From Victivallaceae bacterium (GTDB lineage: Bacteria; Verrucomicrobiota; Lentisphaeria; Victivallales; Victivallaceae), in assembly GCA_021647315.1 (NCBI GenBank), contig JAKIUY010000029.1, positions 1 to 39,199 of the forward strand: a stretch of DNA of 39,199 nt. Reading direction: 5' to 3'. Both the position numbers and the translations under genes were made by a program. The notes under the pieces were generated by a model that had not been told where the DNA came from, did not search any database, and was given only the letters and a program-made list of their open reading frames with translations. Below are positions 24,127 through 32,013 of this stretch, one piece after another. Numbering within the stretch: position 1 is the first letter of the stretch; each line of letters begins with the position of its first letter.

Positions 24127-26703
24127 CTATTCCTCTGTTTTTAGCGACATGATATATCTAAAGCCGATATCATCGGCAAGTCTTCCGGCGAAGCCGTTAA
24201 ACGAGCAGTGGACAGAATTGCCGCCGATTCTGGAGCTGCCGCCTTTTACAATAAACATATTATTGCTGCCATGGTTGAGACTTGAAGTATATTCCCGAAC
24301 ATTGCCTGCCATATCATAAACGCCGTAAACTGAGACATCCAATGGAAACTTTGCTGTGGGGGCTCCGAATGGATATTTTTTTACTGCAGACCGATTTTCC
24401 GGGATCAGGATGTTTTTTTTCTGTATATCGCCACCCCAGACATATTTTCTGCCGTCAACTCCACGGGCTGCTTTTTCCCATTGATTGGCTGTGGGCAGCA
24501 GACAGAGGCGTTGGCGTTGAATTGTTATCCAGCGACAGTAGGCAACTGCCGCCTGGTGTGAAATTCCACTGACTGGATATTCCGGCTTCAGACGTGGATA
24601 TAGTTTAGCGGCGTTATCCCATGCCGGAGCCAGGCGTCTGGAATTCTTATTCAGCAGTAACATAGAACGATAACGCTGTTTTTCACCGGGGTCAGTCAGT
24701 GACATCCAAAACTGCAGGTATTCTTTAAATGTCACTTCCGATTTTTTAATGAAAAATCCCGGTAGATTTTGCTTATTAATTTTTTGCGTTGCTGACGTCA
24801 CTTCACCGGTATAGTAACTGCCAGCCGGAATATATGCCATGTCGTTTGGAATATTTTTCGGGATATAAATCTGCTGTCGGGTAATATCTCCAGCTTCTAT
24901 CAGGAGCGGATAACTGATGACGGTCCTGTTTTGTCTATGCAGAGCTACCATGTATGAGCCAGCAGTAATGGTAACATTTTTAATAGGGGTGGAGCCCAGC
25001 TGTTTGCTTTCAGGTCTGTTTTCGTTTGTGGTATTATTTGCTATTACAGGTAGTTCTGTTATTTCAACTTTGCTGGGTACTGGGGTGGTTTCAAGGTTTA
25101 TTATGCCCTCATTGTAGAATACCAGATTCATTTTTTTGTAAAGAATATCATTTTCTCTTACCATTTTGTATGATTCTGGGCGTCTGTTGAGCCGCATCAG
25201 TCCAATCAGTCTTTTGGTTGTATGGTAATCTTTGTTCAGCAGGCTGTAATATATTTTATTTTTCATAATATGCCCCAGCCTGGTGTTTACTGCCTTGGAA
25301 CGGGAGCCTGTTGTTTCAATTTTGGAAAGAAACCCTTCAGCCACTTTATAATAGTTATTGAGAGATGCTCTGAACTGATTGAGCCTTTTATTCAGATCAT
25401 TGATTTTTTTCTCATCTATTTTTCCGGCATCCTGCCGCAGTTCAGCCAGTTTTCTGATGGCTGTTTTGCCTCTGCCATACATTAAATCGCCTGAGATGAT
25501 ATTTTCATTCGCCCGTTTCATATAGTAATTGAAACGCTTATTGCGGTCATAAAGCTGAAACCCGAACGCAATGGCCAGAGCGATTATTGCCGCCGCGACC
25601 GTGGTTGGAATGAGCGGCCGTCTTCTGCATGCCTTGAAAAAGGTTATATAAAGTGGCTCCGGGTAGGCACTGACCGGATAATGATCCAGGTAGTTCTGGA
25701 CTTCAAGAATCAGCTCAAGCACTGTAGCGTAGCGTAACTCTTTTTTCAGACTCATGGCTTTCATGGTTATGGCATTGAGTTCCGGAGGGATTTTAAGTTT
25801 TGGCATCCGTTTACGCGGTGGAATAATTTTTCCTTCCGCGTTGAGCTGAAGAATTTCCTGGATCTTTAATCCGGCAGGGAAGGGAGAACGTTGCTGGGTA
25901 AGAATCGCATAGAGAATAGCTCCGAGGCTGTAGATGTCGCTTTGAATATCTACCGTAAGGTTATCGCCGCAGGCCTGTTCCGGTGACATGAATGCAGGGG
26001 TGCCGGTGACCATGCCGTCAATGGTTGTCGTCACATCGGACTCGTCAAGTGCTATAGGAACTGGAGTTTTATGGGCATTTTCGTCTGCATGATCGGCTCT
26101 TTTTACCAGACCCCAGTCCATCACCATTACTTCTCCGTAATCTCCCAGCATGATATTGGCAGGTTTCAGGTCACGGTGGATAATATTTTTACTGTGAGCA
26201 TAGGCGACACCATGGCAGATTGAGATAAAAATATTCAGCAAATTACGCAAAGTATATTTCTGAATATATTTTTCTGAATTTTCATTCAGGCGTTTCAATA
26301 CATGTTGTAACGTGACTCCTTCAACCCGCTTCATAGTAAAAAACGGACCGATATCTTCAAATATTCCAAGTTCATAGACTGGCACAATGTTGGGATGTGC
26401 GATATGTGCGGTTGCCCTGGCTTCCTGAATAAAACGGTTGATGGAGTTACGGCTTTCGCGGAAAGCAGGGCGGAGCATCTTGATGGCGAGATCGCGATCA
26501 AGGTGTTTTTCATAGGCTGACATTACGGTGCCAATGCCGCCGAGTCCAATGGTATGAATTTGCGAGAAACGCTTGATAGAGCTTTTTTTATCGTGCCCTA
26601 AAATATTGCTGATTTCCTGAATGGAAACTTTTTCATCACTATTCTTACCGAGCGGAGCGGTTGTTTGCCTGACGGCGATTGTAGTTGTTGACCCGCTGCT
26701 CAT
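24127..26703 (-). CDS. membrane Ser/Thr protein kinase with C-terminal SUMF1 domain
   Basis: PknB-type kinase fused to a formylglycine-generating-enzyme-like (SUMF1) domain, 858 residues. Kinase about 47-340: glycine loop IGLGGIGTV, Lys75 in AIKML, Glu in FIQEARA, catalytic Asp178 in HRDLKPAN, DWG (196-198) replacing DFG, and GTPAFMSPEQA. A membrane helix (about 364-384) separates it from a periplasmic helical region, a PEGA-like beta segment (about 570-630) and a SUMF1 domain (about 635-855: MAYIPAGSYYTG, SHQAAVAYCRWIT, LPTANQWEKAARG, VYDMAGNVREY, KGGSS, IGFRYI). Such SUMF1 domains are often binding rather than catalytic modules. The active-site residues of the kinase are intact. The linker 400-560 is charged and helical. 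Co-transcribed with its neighbours. Confidence 0.92.
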   Translation of the reverse strand: MSSGSTTTIAVRQTTAPLGKNSDEKVSIQEISNILGHDKKSSIKRFSQIHTIGLGGIGTVMSAYEKHLDRDLAIKMLRPAFRESRNSINRFIQEARATAHIAHPNIVPVYELGIFEDIGPFFTMKRVEGVTLQHVLKRLNENSEKYIQKYTLRNLLNIFISICHGVAYAHSKNIIHRDLKPANIMLGDYGEVMVMDWGLVKRADHADENAHKTPVPIALDESDVTTTIDGMVTGTPAFMSPEQACGDNLTVDIQSDIYSLGAILYAILTQQRSPFPAGLKIQEILQLNAEGKIIPPRKRMPKLKIPPELNAITMKAMSLKKELRYATVLELILEVQNYLDHYPVSAYPEPLYITFFKACRRRPLIPTTVAAAIIALAIAFGFQLYDRNKRFNYYMKRANENIISGDLMYGRGKTAIRKLAELRQDAGKIDEKKINDLNKRLNQFRASLNNYYKVAEGFLSKIETTGSRSKAVNTRLGHIMKNKIYYSLLNKDYHTTKRLIGLMRLNRRPESYKMVRENDILYKKMNLVFYNEGIINLETTPVPSKVEITELPVIANNTTNENRPESKQLGSTPIKNVTITAGSYMVALHRQNRTVISYPLLIEAGDITRQQIYIPKNIPNDMAYIPAGSYYTGEVTSATQKINKQNLPGFFIKKSEVTFKEYLQFWMSLTDPGEKQRYRSMLLLNKNSRRLAPAWDNAAKLYPRLKPEYPVSGISHQAAVAYCRWITIQRQRLCLLPTANQWEKAARGVDGRKYVWGGDIQKKNILIPENRSAVKKYPFGAPTAKFPLDVSVYGVYDMAGNVREYTSSLNHGSNNMFIVKGGSSRIGGNSVHCSFNGFAGRLADDIGFRYIMSLKTEE

Positions 26704-26752
26704 AATGCCTTTTTTCGTTAGTGCCTGTTTGAAAAGATTTTTCGTGATCGGC

Positions 26753-28570
26753 CTATTTTAACCGCCGTACTTTAAGTTTGATTTTGTCGACCTCTGCGGC
26801 AAATAAATCATAATATTTTTCACCCGAACCACGCTGTAACGGCAATTTTATCGTTTGGTCAAGATTAACTTTATCCGGCAGAATAAAACATTTTGCTTCT
26901 GCTTTTTTGCCGAAATTACTAATTTCAACAGCGACGACAATGCCGATAAATTCACCTTGTTTGCTGATGACAAAATCTCCCGGTTCTGCTTTGAGGATGG
27001 CATCAGTACTGCGGGTTGAGTTGCGGATATAGAGATACTGTTTACCTGGTTCAAGGTTAAGTGAACAACGCCCGTCAAGTTTGCCAGATTTTTTGCCGAA
27101 TGTGGAGCTTTTGAACAAATAAAGGTCGTCGACACCACGTGCTTTCAATTCTGAGAAAGAGAGTGCTTTCATTGGTTTGGTCAGAGCTGGCACTTCAATC
27201 AGGCTGGCACGTGGATCTGTTTTCAGCACTAGAATTGGGCCGTTAAGTTTTTGTGCGATATTCTTTTTATCAGCTGCTTTTGAGATTGAATAGTCCAGTT
27301 TTGTGATTCTTGAGTGCCCGCTGATATTGTTGATGCCGGTCACTGAATTGAAGTAACTTACCAGCCAGGTTTTGCCGTTGATTGAGACCAACGGGGTAAA
27401 CCAATGAGCTGAATCTTTGTAATCCGGCATGAACAGTCGATCCTCGCTGATGGCGAATGAGAGTTTAATGGCTGATTGAGAATATTTTTTTAGTGCGTCA
27501 CTGGTCAATTTGCCCTCAACCGTTTGCAATCTTGAGTTGGTTTGCTGTAAGGTTGATTTTGTTGTTTTTAGTGTGTTGATGGTCTGTGTCAGGTTGCTTT
27601 TTGTCGCTTCCAGTTGATGGTGGCTGGATGATAGTTTTTCTTTGGTTTGAGCCAGTTCTATTTGTCTGGTTTTAAGCTCACTGTCTTTTGTTGACAGCTC
27701 GGAAACCGCTTTATTCAATAGTGTTTTCATGCTGTTGAGCTGCTTACGAGCGTTAATCAGCTCGACATTTGCCGAGAAGAGATTATTGCGCGTCTTGTCC
27801 AGATTGGTTTTGGTGGTATTTAGTTCTTCTTTGGTTGCGTTGAGCTTGCCTTTGGTATAGGATAACGTTATCCGGTTCTCTTTAGAGATCGTTTCCAGTG
27901 TAGTGATTTTATTGCCGGCCTGCTGTAGATCATGTTCTTTAGCTCCCAGAGTACTTTGGGTGGAAGTGAGCCGGTCACGGGTCTTTTCCAGAGAGGTAGA
28001 AGTCGAACCCAGCTGTTGTTTCGCAGCGGCTAGCTGCTGCTCAGTTGTGTTGAGGCGTTTTGCCTGCTGTTCAGAATTCTGCTCTGTTATTTGAAGTTTT
28101 TTCTGAGTTTTATTCAGCTGACGGGAGGTTGTTTTAAACTTATTACGGAAAAAGTGGAGATTCTCACTGGCTGAGAGCAGTTTTGCCTTAACTGCTGCAT
28201 GTTCTTTGATCTCTTTTTCCAGACGATCCCCGAGTTCCCCGGATGGCAGACCTTTATTCTTGGCGGTTTTCTTGACAACTTCCAACTGCGCTCTGGTCTT
28301 TTGCAATTGACGGTTTACCTGCTGTAGTTGCTGATTAATGGCTTCGGCATTGGGGCTGTTTACTCTTGATGCTTCTAGTTCCTGCTGGCGCATTTCAAGT
28401 TCGGCATTGCGAGTGGTCAGCCTGACAATCAGCTGGCTTGCGGTGCGTTCGTCCAGCAGCATCAGGCCGCCGCTGAATTTCCCATCCGCAGGCATCATGA
28501 TGCTGGAATTGAGCGACAGCACTGATAGCACGATAAAGTCACAGATAACAATAAGGATTGAACGATTCAC
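26753..28570 (-). CDS. membrane-anchored coiled-coil protein with MotB/ExbD-like anchor
   Basis: 605 residues from a GTG start preceded by AGAGGA. The N-terminal helix SILIVICDFIVLSVLSL has an Asp at residue 11, as in the ion-carrying helix of MotB/ExbD stator subunits. Residues about 45-355 are a long coiled coil rich in Gln, Lys and Thr with degenerate repeats (LNTTKTNLDKTRNNL-like). The C-terminal about 240 residues are beta-rich; PGDFVISKQGEFIGIVVAV resembles the end of a trypsin-like fold but lacks the GNSGG nucleophile, so it may be an inactive protease-like domain. The helix-first topology puts coil and C-domain in the periplasm (inference). It lies 15 bp after the TolQ-like gene. Confidence 0.75.
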   Translation of the reverse strand: MNRSILIVICDFIVLSVLSLNSSIMMPADGKFSGGLMLLDERTASQLIVRLTTRNAELEMRQQELEASRVNSPNAEAINQQLQQVNRQLQKTRAQLEVVKKTAKNKGLPSGELGDRLEKEIKEHAAVKAKLLSASENLHFFRNKFKTTSRQLNKTQKKLQITEQNSEQQAKRLNTTEQQLAAAKQQLGSTSTSLEKTRDRLTSTQSTLGAKEHDLQQAGNKITTLETISKENRITLSYTKGKLNATKEELNTTKTNLDKTRNNLFSANVELINARKQLNSMKTLLNKAVSELSTKDSELKTRQIELAQTKEKLSSSHHQLEATKSNLTQTINTLKTTKSTLQQTNSRLQTVEGKLTSDALKKYSQSAIKLSFAISEDRLFMPDYKDSAHWFTPLVSINGKTWLVSYFNSVTGINNISGHSRITKLDYSISKAADKKNIAQKLNGPILVLKTDPRASLIEVPALTKPMKALSFSELKARGVDDLYLFKSSTFGKKSGKLDGRCSLNLEPGKQYLYIRNSTRSTDAILKAEPGDFVISKQGEFIGIVVAVEISNFGKKAEAKCFILPDKVNLDQTIKLPLQRGSGEKYYDLFAAEVDKIKLKVRRLK

Positions 28571-28585
28571 GGAGTCATTCCTCTG

Positions 28586-29125
28586 TTAGTTGTTTTTTTC
28601 AGAGAGTAGCTTCTGACGGTATGGGAAGAGAATAATAGTTCTCAACAGTACACTGATAACTACTCCGATCAAGGTGGATGAATATGCAATCAACCGGCTG
28701 GTAATCGGATTGAATGACATAACGATAAAAGCTGCGACAGTGCCGAACAGGCCGACATAAAGCGGCAGGTCGAGAAAGATGTCGGCATTGTCCAGTTTTT
28801 TCAGTTTAAGCTTAATGTCACCGATACTTTTTTTGATGCTTCTGACGACGGTCAGTGCGATATAAAATGATGCAACTTGAATGGCGACGATAGCACTGAA
28901 CAGGTAGAGGGATATCTTCCCGTACAGTTGCCGGTTGCCGGCTGCCAGTTCACTGGCGGACATACTCAGTTCTTTGTCCGAGGGTAGCAGGGTAGGTGCA
29001 TTGGAAAAGAGACTTTGAAAGAATTCTGATGATTCGTAAAGGTATAAAATACCGAAAACAGAACAACTGACCAACGCCAGCAGAATTAAAATATTCAGTA
29101 TAGCAGAGATAATCGATCTTTTCAT
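28586..29125 (-). CDS. small TolQ/ExbB/MotA-like membrane protein
   Basis: About 179 residues from the ATG at 29125, which is preceded by AAGGTG; a GTG three codons upstream is less likely. Four hydrophobic segments: about 5-25, 65-92, 113-133 and 140-160. The segment LPLYVGLFGTVAAFIVMSF matches the TolQ/ExbB signature (YIGLFGTVWGIM-type), followed by a second helix with SSTLIGVVISVLLR. It is shorter than TolQ (about 230) and the cytoplasmic loop is reduced (KKSIGDIKLKLKKLDNAD). It is the first gene of the operon, directly before the Asp-helix coiled-coil protein, the same order as exbB-exbD or motA-motB. Distant homology, based on motif only. Confidence 0.68.
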   Translation of the reverse strand: MKRSIISAILNILILLALVSCSVFGILYLYESSEFFQSLFSNAPTLLPSDKELSMSASELAAGNRQLYGKISLYLFSAIVAIQVASFYIALTVVRSIKKSIGDIKLKLKKLDNADIFLDLPLYVGLFGTVAAFIVMSFNPITSRLIAYSSTLIGVVISVLLRTIILFPYRQKLLSEKNN

Positions 29126-29364
29126 ACAGGTCACCTTTTTTTAACCCATCCGGGTAGATTGTAAATTTTATACCCCCTCGAGGATATGATTTAATTAGTT
29201 TAAAGCTACAAAAATCAAAGCATAAAGTAGTACTGAAATTGGCTTTTATCAAGTGATGACGACTATTTAACCACATAAAGAGTGTGATTTTTTAATACAA
29301 CCTAGATCGTGCAACTATAAGTGCGTGAGTTGCGTAAGGGCTTTGCTGGCAGGTAATTCATTTC
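29126..29364. other. intergenic region upstream of the kinase operon
   Basis: About 240 bp between two minus-strand operons. It should hold the promoter of the TolQ-like/kinase operon and the end of the HdeD-like transcript. GCAACT and AGTTGC (about 29310-29340) form a 6-bp stem with no T-run. I cannot assign promoter boxes. Confidence 0.35.
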
Positions 29365-29961
29365 TTAGCTTGATGGCTTAATATCAATCGTTACTGGAGC
29401 ATTTTTACTGATTTTACGCAACACAAATGCGGTGCTTATCAACAATATACCAGCAGAGATAAAATAGAAGCTCAGGAGCCAGGCAATGGCGACGAGGCCG
29501 GCATTGGGCTGAGTTAGAAAGATCATGGCGAAAGTGATTGAAATAACCCCAGTTATTGCAGGAATAGCCTTACGTTGCCAAGACCCTTTGATGTGAGCCG
29601 CAATCGTTATTTCAAAAATACCTGAGATTAATGCAAACGCGGCAATGAAAATAACAATCGCAGTTTCAGCGATATTAGGTTTGAAAAATAGTATGGCGCC
29701 GATTGACATAATTAATAGACCGGAGAACATAATAAACCAACGTACCGGACCTTTGTTTGTCATCCGAAATGCACCAATGACTGTCGAGATTCCGCTGATA
29801 AGAAAAATCGCCCCGACCAGTAACAGGATTACTTTGACCGTTTCTGTCGGTTTAATCGCCAGGGTGAGACCGAACAGTAACAGCAGGGCGCCGCGTAACA
29901 GGTGAACCCACCAGTTTTTGCCGAAAAACAGGCTGTTGATTTTTGCCGTCTCTATTTTCAT
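29365..29961 (-). CDS. HdeD-family (DUF308) membrane protein
   Basis: 198-residue inner-membrane protein with six predicted helices in three repeated pairs (WWVHLLRGALLLLFGLTLAI, VILLLVGAIFLISGISTVIGA, MFSGLLIMSIGAILFF, IFIAAFALISGIFEIT and two more). This matches the HdeD/DUF308 family, linked to acid resistance in E. coli; the biochemical role is unknown. AAGGAGTCCATC gives a strong ribosome site, and the start overlaps the acyltransferase stop in an ATGA. Last gene of the operon. Confidence 0.88.
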   Translation of the reverse strand: MKIETAKINSLFFGKNWWVHLLRGALLLLFGLTLAIKPTETVKVILLLVGAIFLISGISTVIGAFRMTNKGPVRWFIMFSGLLIMSIGAILFFKPNIAETAIVIFIAAFALISGIFEITIAAHIKGSWQRKAIPAITGVISITFAMIFLTQPNAGLVAIAWLLSFYFISAGILLISTAFVLRKISKNAPVTIDIKPSS

Positions 29962-30968
29962 GATGGACTCCTTGGAGTAATGGGGTTACGGTTTTTCCTT
30001 CTGCGATAAAAACTTTCAGATGGTTCTTTTGCATAGTAGGGGTAGCGTTTACGGGTTGCGTTATCAATATCTTTAGGGATGTACTGAAAACGTTTATAGA
30101 GCCATAAATACTGTTCTGGATATTTACGGATATAACGTTCCGTCAGATCCATAAATTCCTGCAATAATTCCTTTTCATCCACATAATCATCAAATTTCTT
30201 GCTTAAAGTTTCGGTGAGGGCAATATAACGACCGTCAACTTTTGCCGCTGTTCCATAATATATATGACAGTTTTTGACCCGTTGTCGCAAGGTGAATGGA
30301 GCTGGACTGCTGGCAACCGGAATACCGAAAAAATTGACAAATATTCCCCCTTTACGGGCTTTGGTGTTCTGGTCGAGCAGGATGCCGATCGCTAAGCCGT
30401 CGCGCAGGGCTTTCAGACTGCCTCTTACTGCGCCTTTGGCGTAAATCAGTCTGGTGTTGTCAAAGGCTCTGCTTTCGTTGAATAGCTTATTGATATAGGG
30501 GTTGCGAATTTGTTTAATTACAATTCCCATGCCGATATCGGTATAGTGTGATACCATCAGGGCGGACACCTCCCAGTTGCCGAGATGTGGATTGACATAG
30601 ATGATGCCTTCGCCTTTGCGATGATGTTCGTTTATAGTATTGATAATATCATCATTGATATAGGCATATTTTTCTACTCTGGTCGGATCCGAAGTCATCC
30701 AGACAAATTCTAGTGGAGCCATAACCGTATGGTGCAGGCTTTTGCGGGCAACCGCTCTGACACGTGATAGTGAATATTCAGGGAAAGCGGCAGAGATATT
30801 TGCGATGACCAGTTTTCTAGTCGGCGGTAACAGATAGAGAATCGTGCCGCAAAACCAGGCGAAGGCTTCTACCACGGGAAATGGCATCAATTTAAAAAAA
30901 AGGAGTACAGTCAGGATAAACCAGTATTCCAGCAGGAATCTGACATGTTTAAAAAAATTTATTTTCAC
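29958..30968 (-). CDS. LpxL/HtrB-family lipid A acyltransferase
   Basis: Inner-membrane lysophospholipid acyltransferase of the LpxL/LpxM family, which adds secondary acyl chains to lipid A. 336 residues, the usual size. N-terminal helix about 12-35. The catalytic HLGNWE (HX4E/D type) lies near residue 128, followed by YAKGAVRGSLKAL and the DQNTKARKGGIFVNFFGIPV segment conserved in the family. A GTG start overlaps the previous gene's TGA (GTGA) with AAGGAG upstream. It suggests that the organism makes lipopolysaccharide or a related lipid; whether this one is LpxL or LpxM cannot be told. Confidence 0.9.
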   Translation of the reverse strand: MKINFFKHVRFLLEYWFILTVLLFFKLMPFPVVEAFAWFCGTILYLLPPTRKLVIANISAAFPEYSLSRVRAVARKSLHHTVMAPLEFVWMTSDPTRVEKYAYINDDIINTINEHHRKGEGIIYVNPHLGNWEVSALMVSHYTDIGMGIVIKQIRNPYINKLFNESRAFDNTRLIYAKGAVRGSLKALRDGLAIGILLDQNTKARKGGIFVNFFGIPVASSPAPFTLRQRVKNCHIYYGTAAKVDGRYIALTETLSKKFDDYVDEKELLQEFMDLTERYIRKYPEQYLWLYKRFQYIPKDIDNATRKRYPYYAKEPSESFYRRRKNRNPITPRSPS

Positions 30969-31831
30969 CGAAAGCTCCTTCTGCGACGCGGTGCTTTACT
31001 GAATGTGATAGAATTGCCAGCGGAATTTTGATTGATGCCGTTTTTGAAGAGCGTATTTTTAGTGTTAATTGCCGCAATGTTCTGAATCAGGTGATACCGT
31101 TTTTTCATTGAACAGTTCCAGTTGTCAGGCGATTTTATCTCTGTTACTTTACCACATTCGTCAAAGTAGAGCAAACCCCAGCCGTCGGCAACCTCTGTTG
31201 GCGTGACACTTTTTTCAGGCACCGCTAGATAGAGCAGATCGGCAACCTGACCGCTCCTGATCATTTCGAATCTGCTGCCTTTATAAATGGCATGTTCGAT
31301 TTTTTCAATCTTACGGCAGATTTCGTGGTAGTAGCTGTTTTTCGATTCATGATAGTTCCAGCCGCGATACTCTTCAAACAGAACATTGGTATCGACCAAT
31401 TCAGGTTCATCGTGTTTGATGCGTTCTTCAAGTTCTGTTTTGATATTTTTTGCTTCACGTAGCAGTTCCAGTAATTTATCCTTGTCAGCGCAATCCGGCC
31501 AGCAGGCCTCGCGGTCATGGCGTATTTCGATAATCATGGTCTGTTGAGGCGTCAGTAATTTATCTACCGGAACCGACCAGAATGCGGCGATATCCGCCTG
31601 ATAGCGCGAGATTCTAGTTGGTACACTTACGCCGATGCCGGTCGGGTTCTGCTGCAATAACCAGCCAGTCAGGATTTGTCTGATAGAAAAGATTTTCATT
31701 TTTGGTGTTTTTTCCCGTGCGGTGCTTTCAAGATCGGGGATTACGGCAGAGTTATCGGTTGCTGTCGTGGTTTCACAACTGTCTTCATTCTCTGATTCAA
31801 AAAGTTTAAATAGCTGCTGTTTCTTTTTCAT
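30965..31831 (-). CDS. hypothetical protein, possible PD-(D/E)XK (MmcB-like) fold
   Basis: 288 residues, no signal peptide. Residues about 70-125 read ISRYQADIAAFWSV then MIIEIRHDREACWPD, which resembles the strand order of MmcB-like PD-(D/E)XK nucleases, with the E-x-K Lys changed to Arg. A later VADLLYLAVPEKSVTPTEVADGWGLLYF matches the MmcB pattern of a predicted strand, AVP, then GL. The C-terminus is basic (APRRRRSFR). If the fold is right, catalysis is doubtful because of the Lys-to-Arg change. It is first in an operon whose other genes are membrane-lipid related, and overlaps the acyltransferase by four bases. Confidence 0.55.
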   Translation of the reverse strand: MKKKQQLFKLFESENEDSCETTTATDNSAVIPDLESTAREKTPKMKIFSIRQILTGWLLQQNPTGIGVSVPTRISRYQADIAAFWSVPVDKLLTPQQTMIIEIRHDREACWPDCADKDKLLELLREAKNIKTELEERIKHDEPELVDTNVLFEEYRGWNYHESKNSYYHEICRKIEKIEHAIYKGSRFEMIRSGQVADLLYLAVPEKSVTPTEVADGWGLLYFDECGKVTEIKSPDNWNCSMKKRYHLIQNIAAINTKNTLFKNGINQNSAGNSITFSKAPRRRRSFR

Positions 31832-31949
31832 ATTTTCACCGATATGTTACTGGTGTCCTTGTTTAGGTTGAAGTAACCCAACTGGAAACTAAATCATTCA
31901 TTAGCATATAAACTAATAGTAAGGTGCTGATTTGCAATGAAGAAGACAA

Positions 31950-31979
31950 AAAAAATGCCGGAAAATTCCGGCATTTTTT
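31950..31979. terminator. bidirectional Rho-independent terminator
   Basis: AAAAATGCCGGAA and TTCCGGCATTTTT form a perfect stem around a very short A-rich loop, with A and T tracts on both sides so it works on either strand. It lies just downstream of the rpsA stop on the minus strand and separates rpsA from the following operon. Confidence 0.9.
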
Positions 31980-32013
31980 AAATTATTCCGAACCTGTTGA
32001 TTCGGTTATCGGC

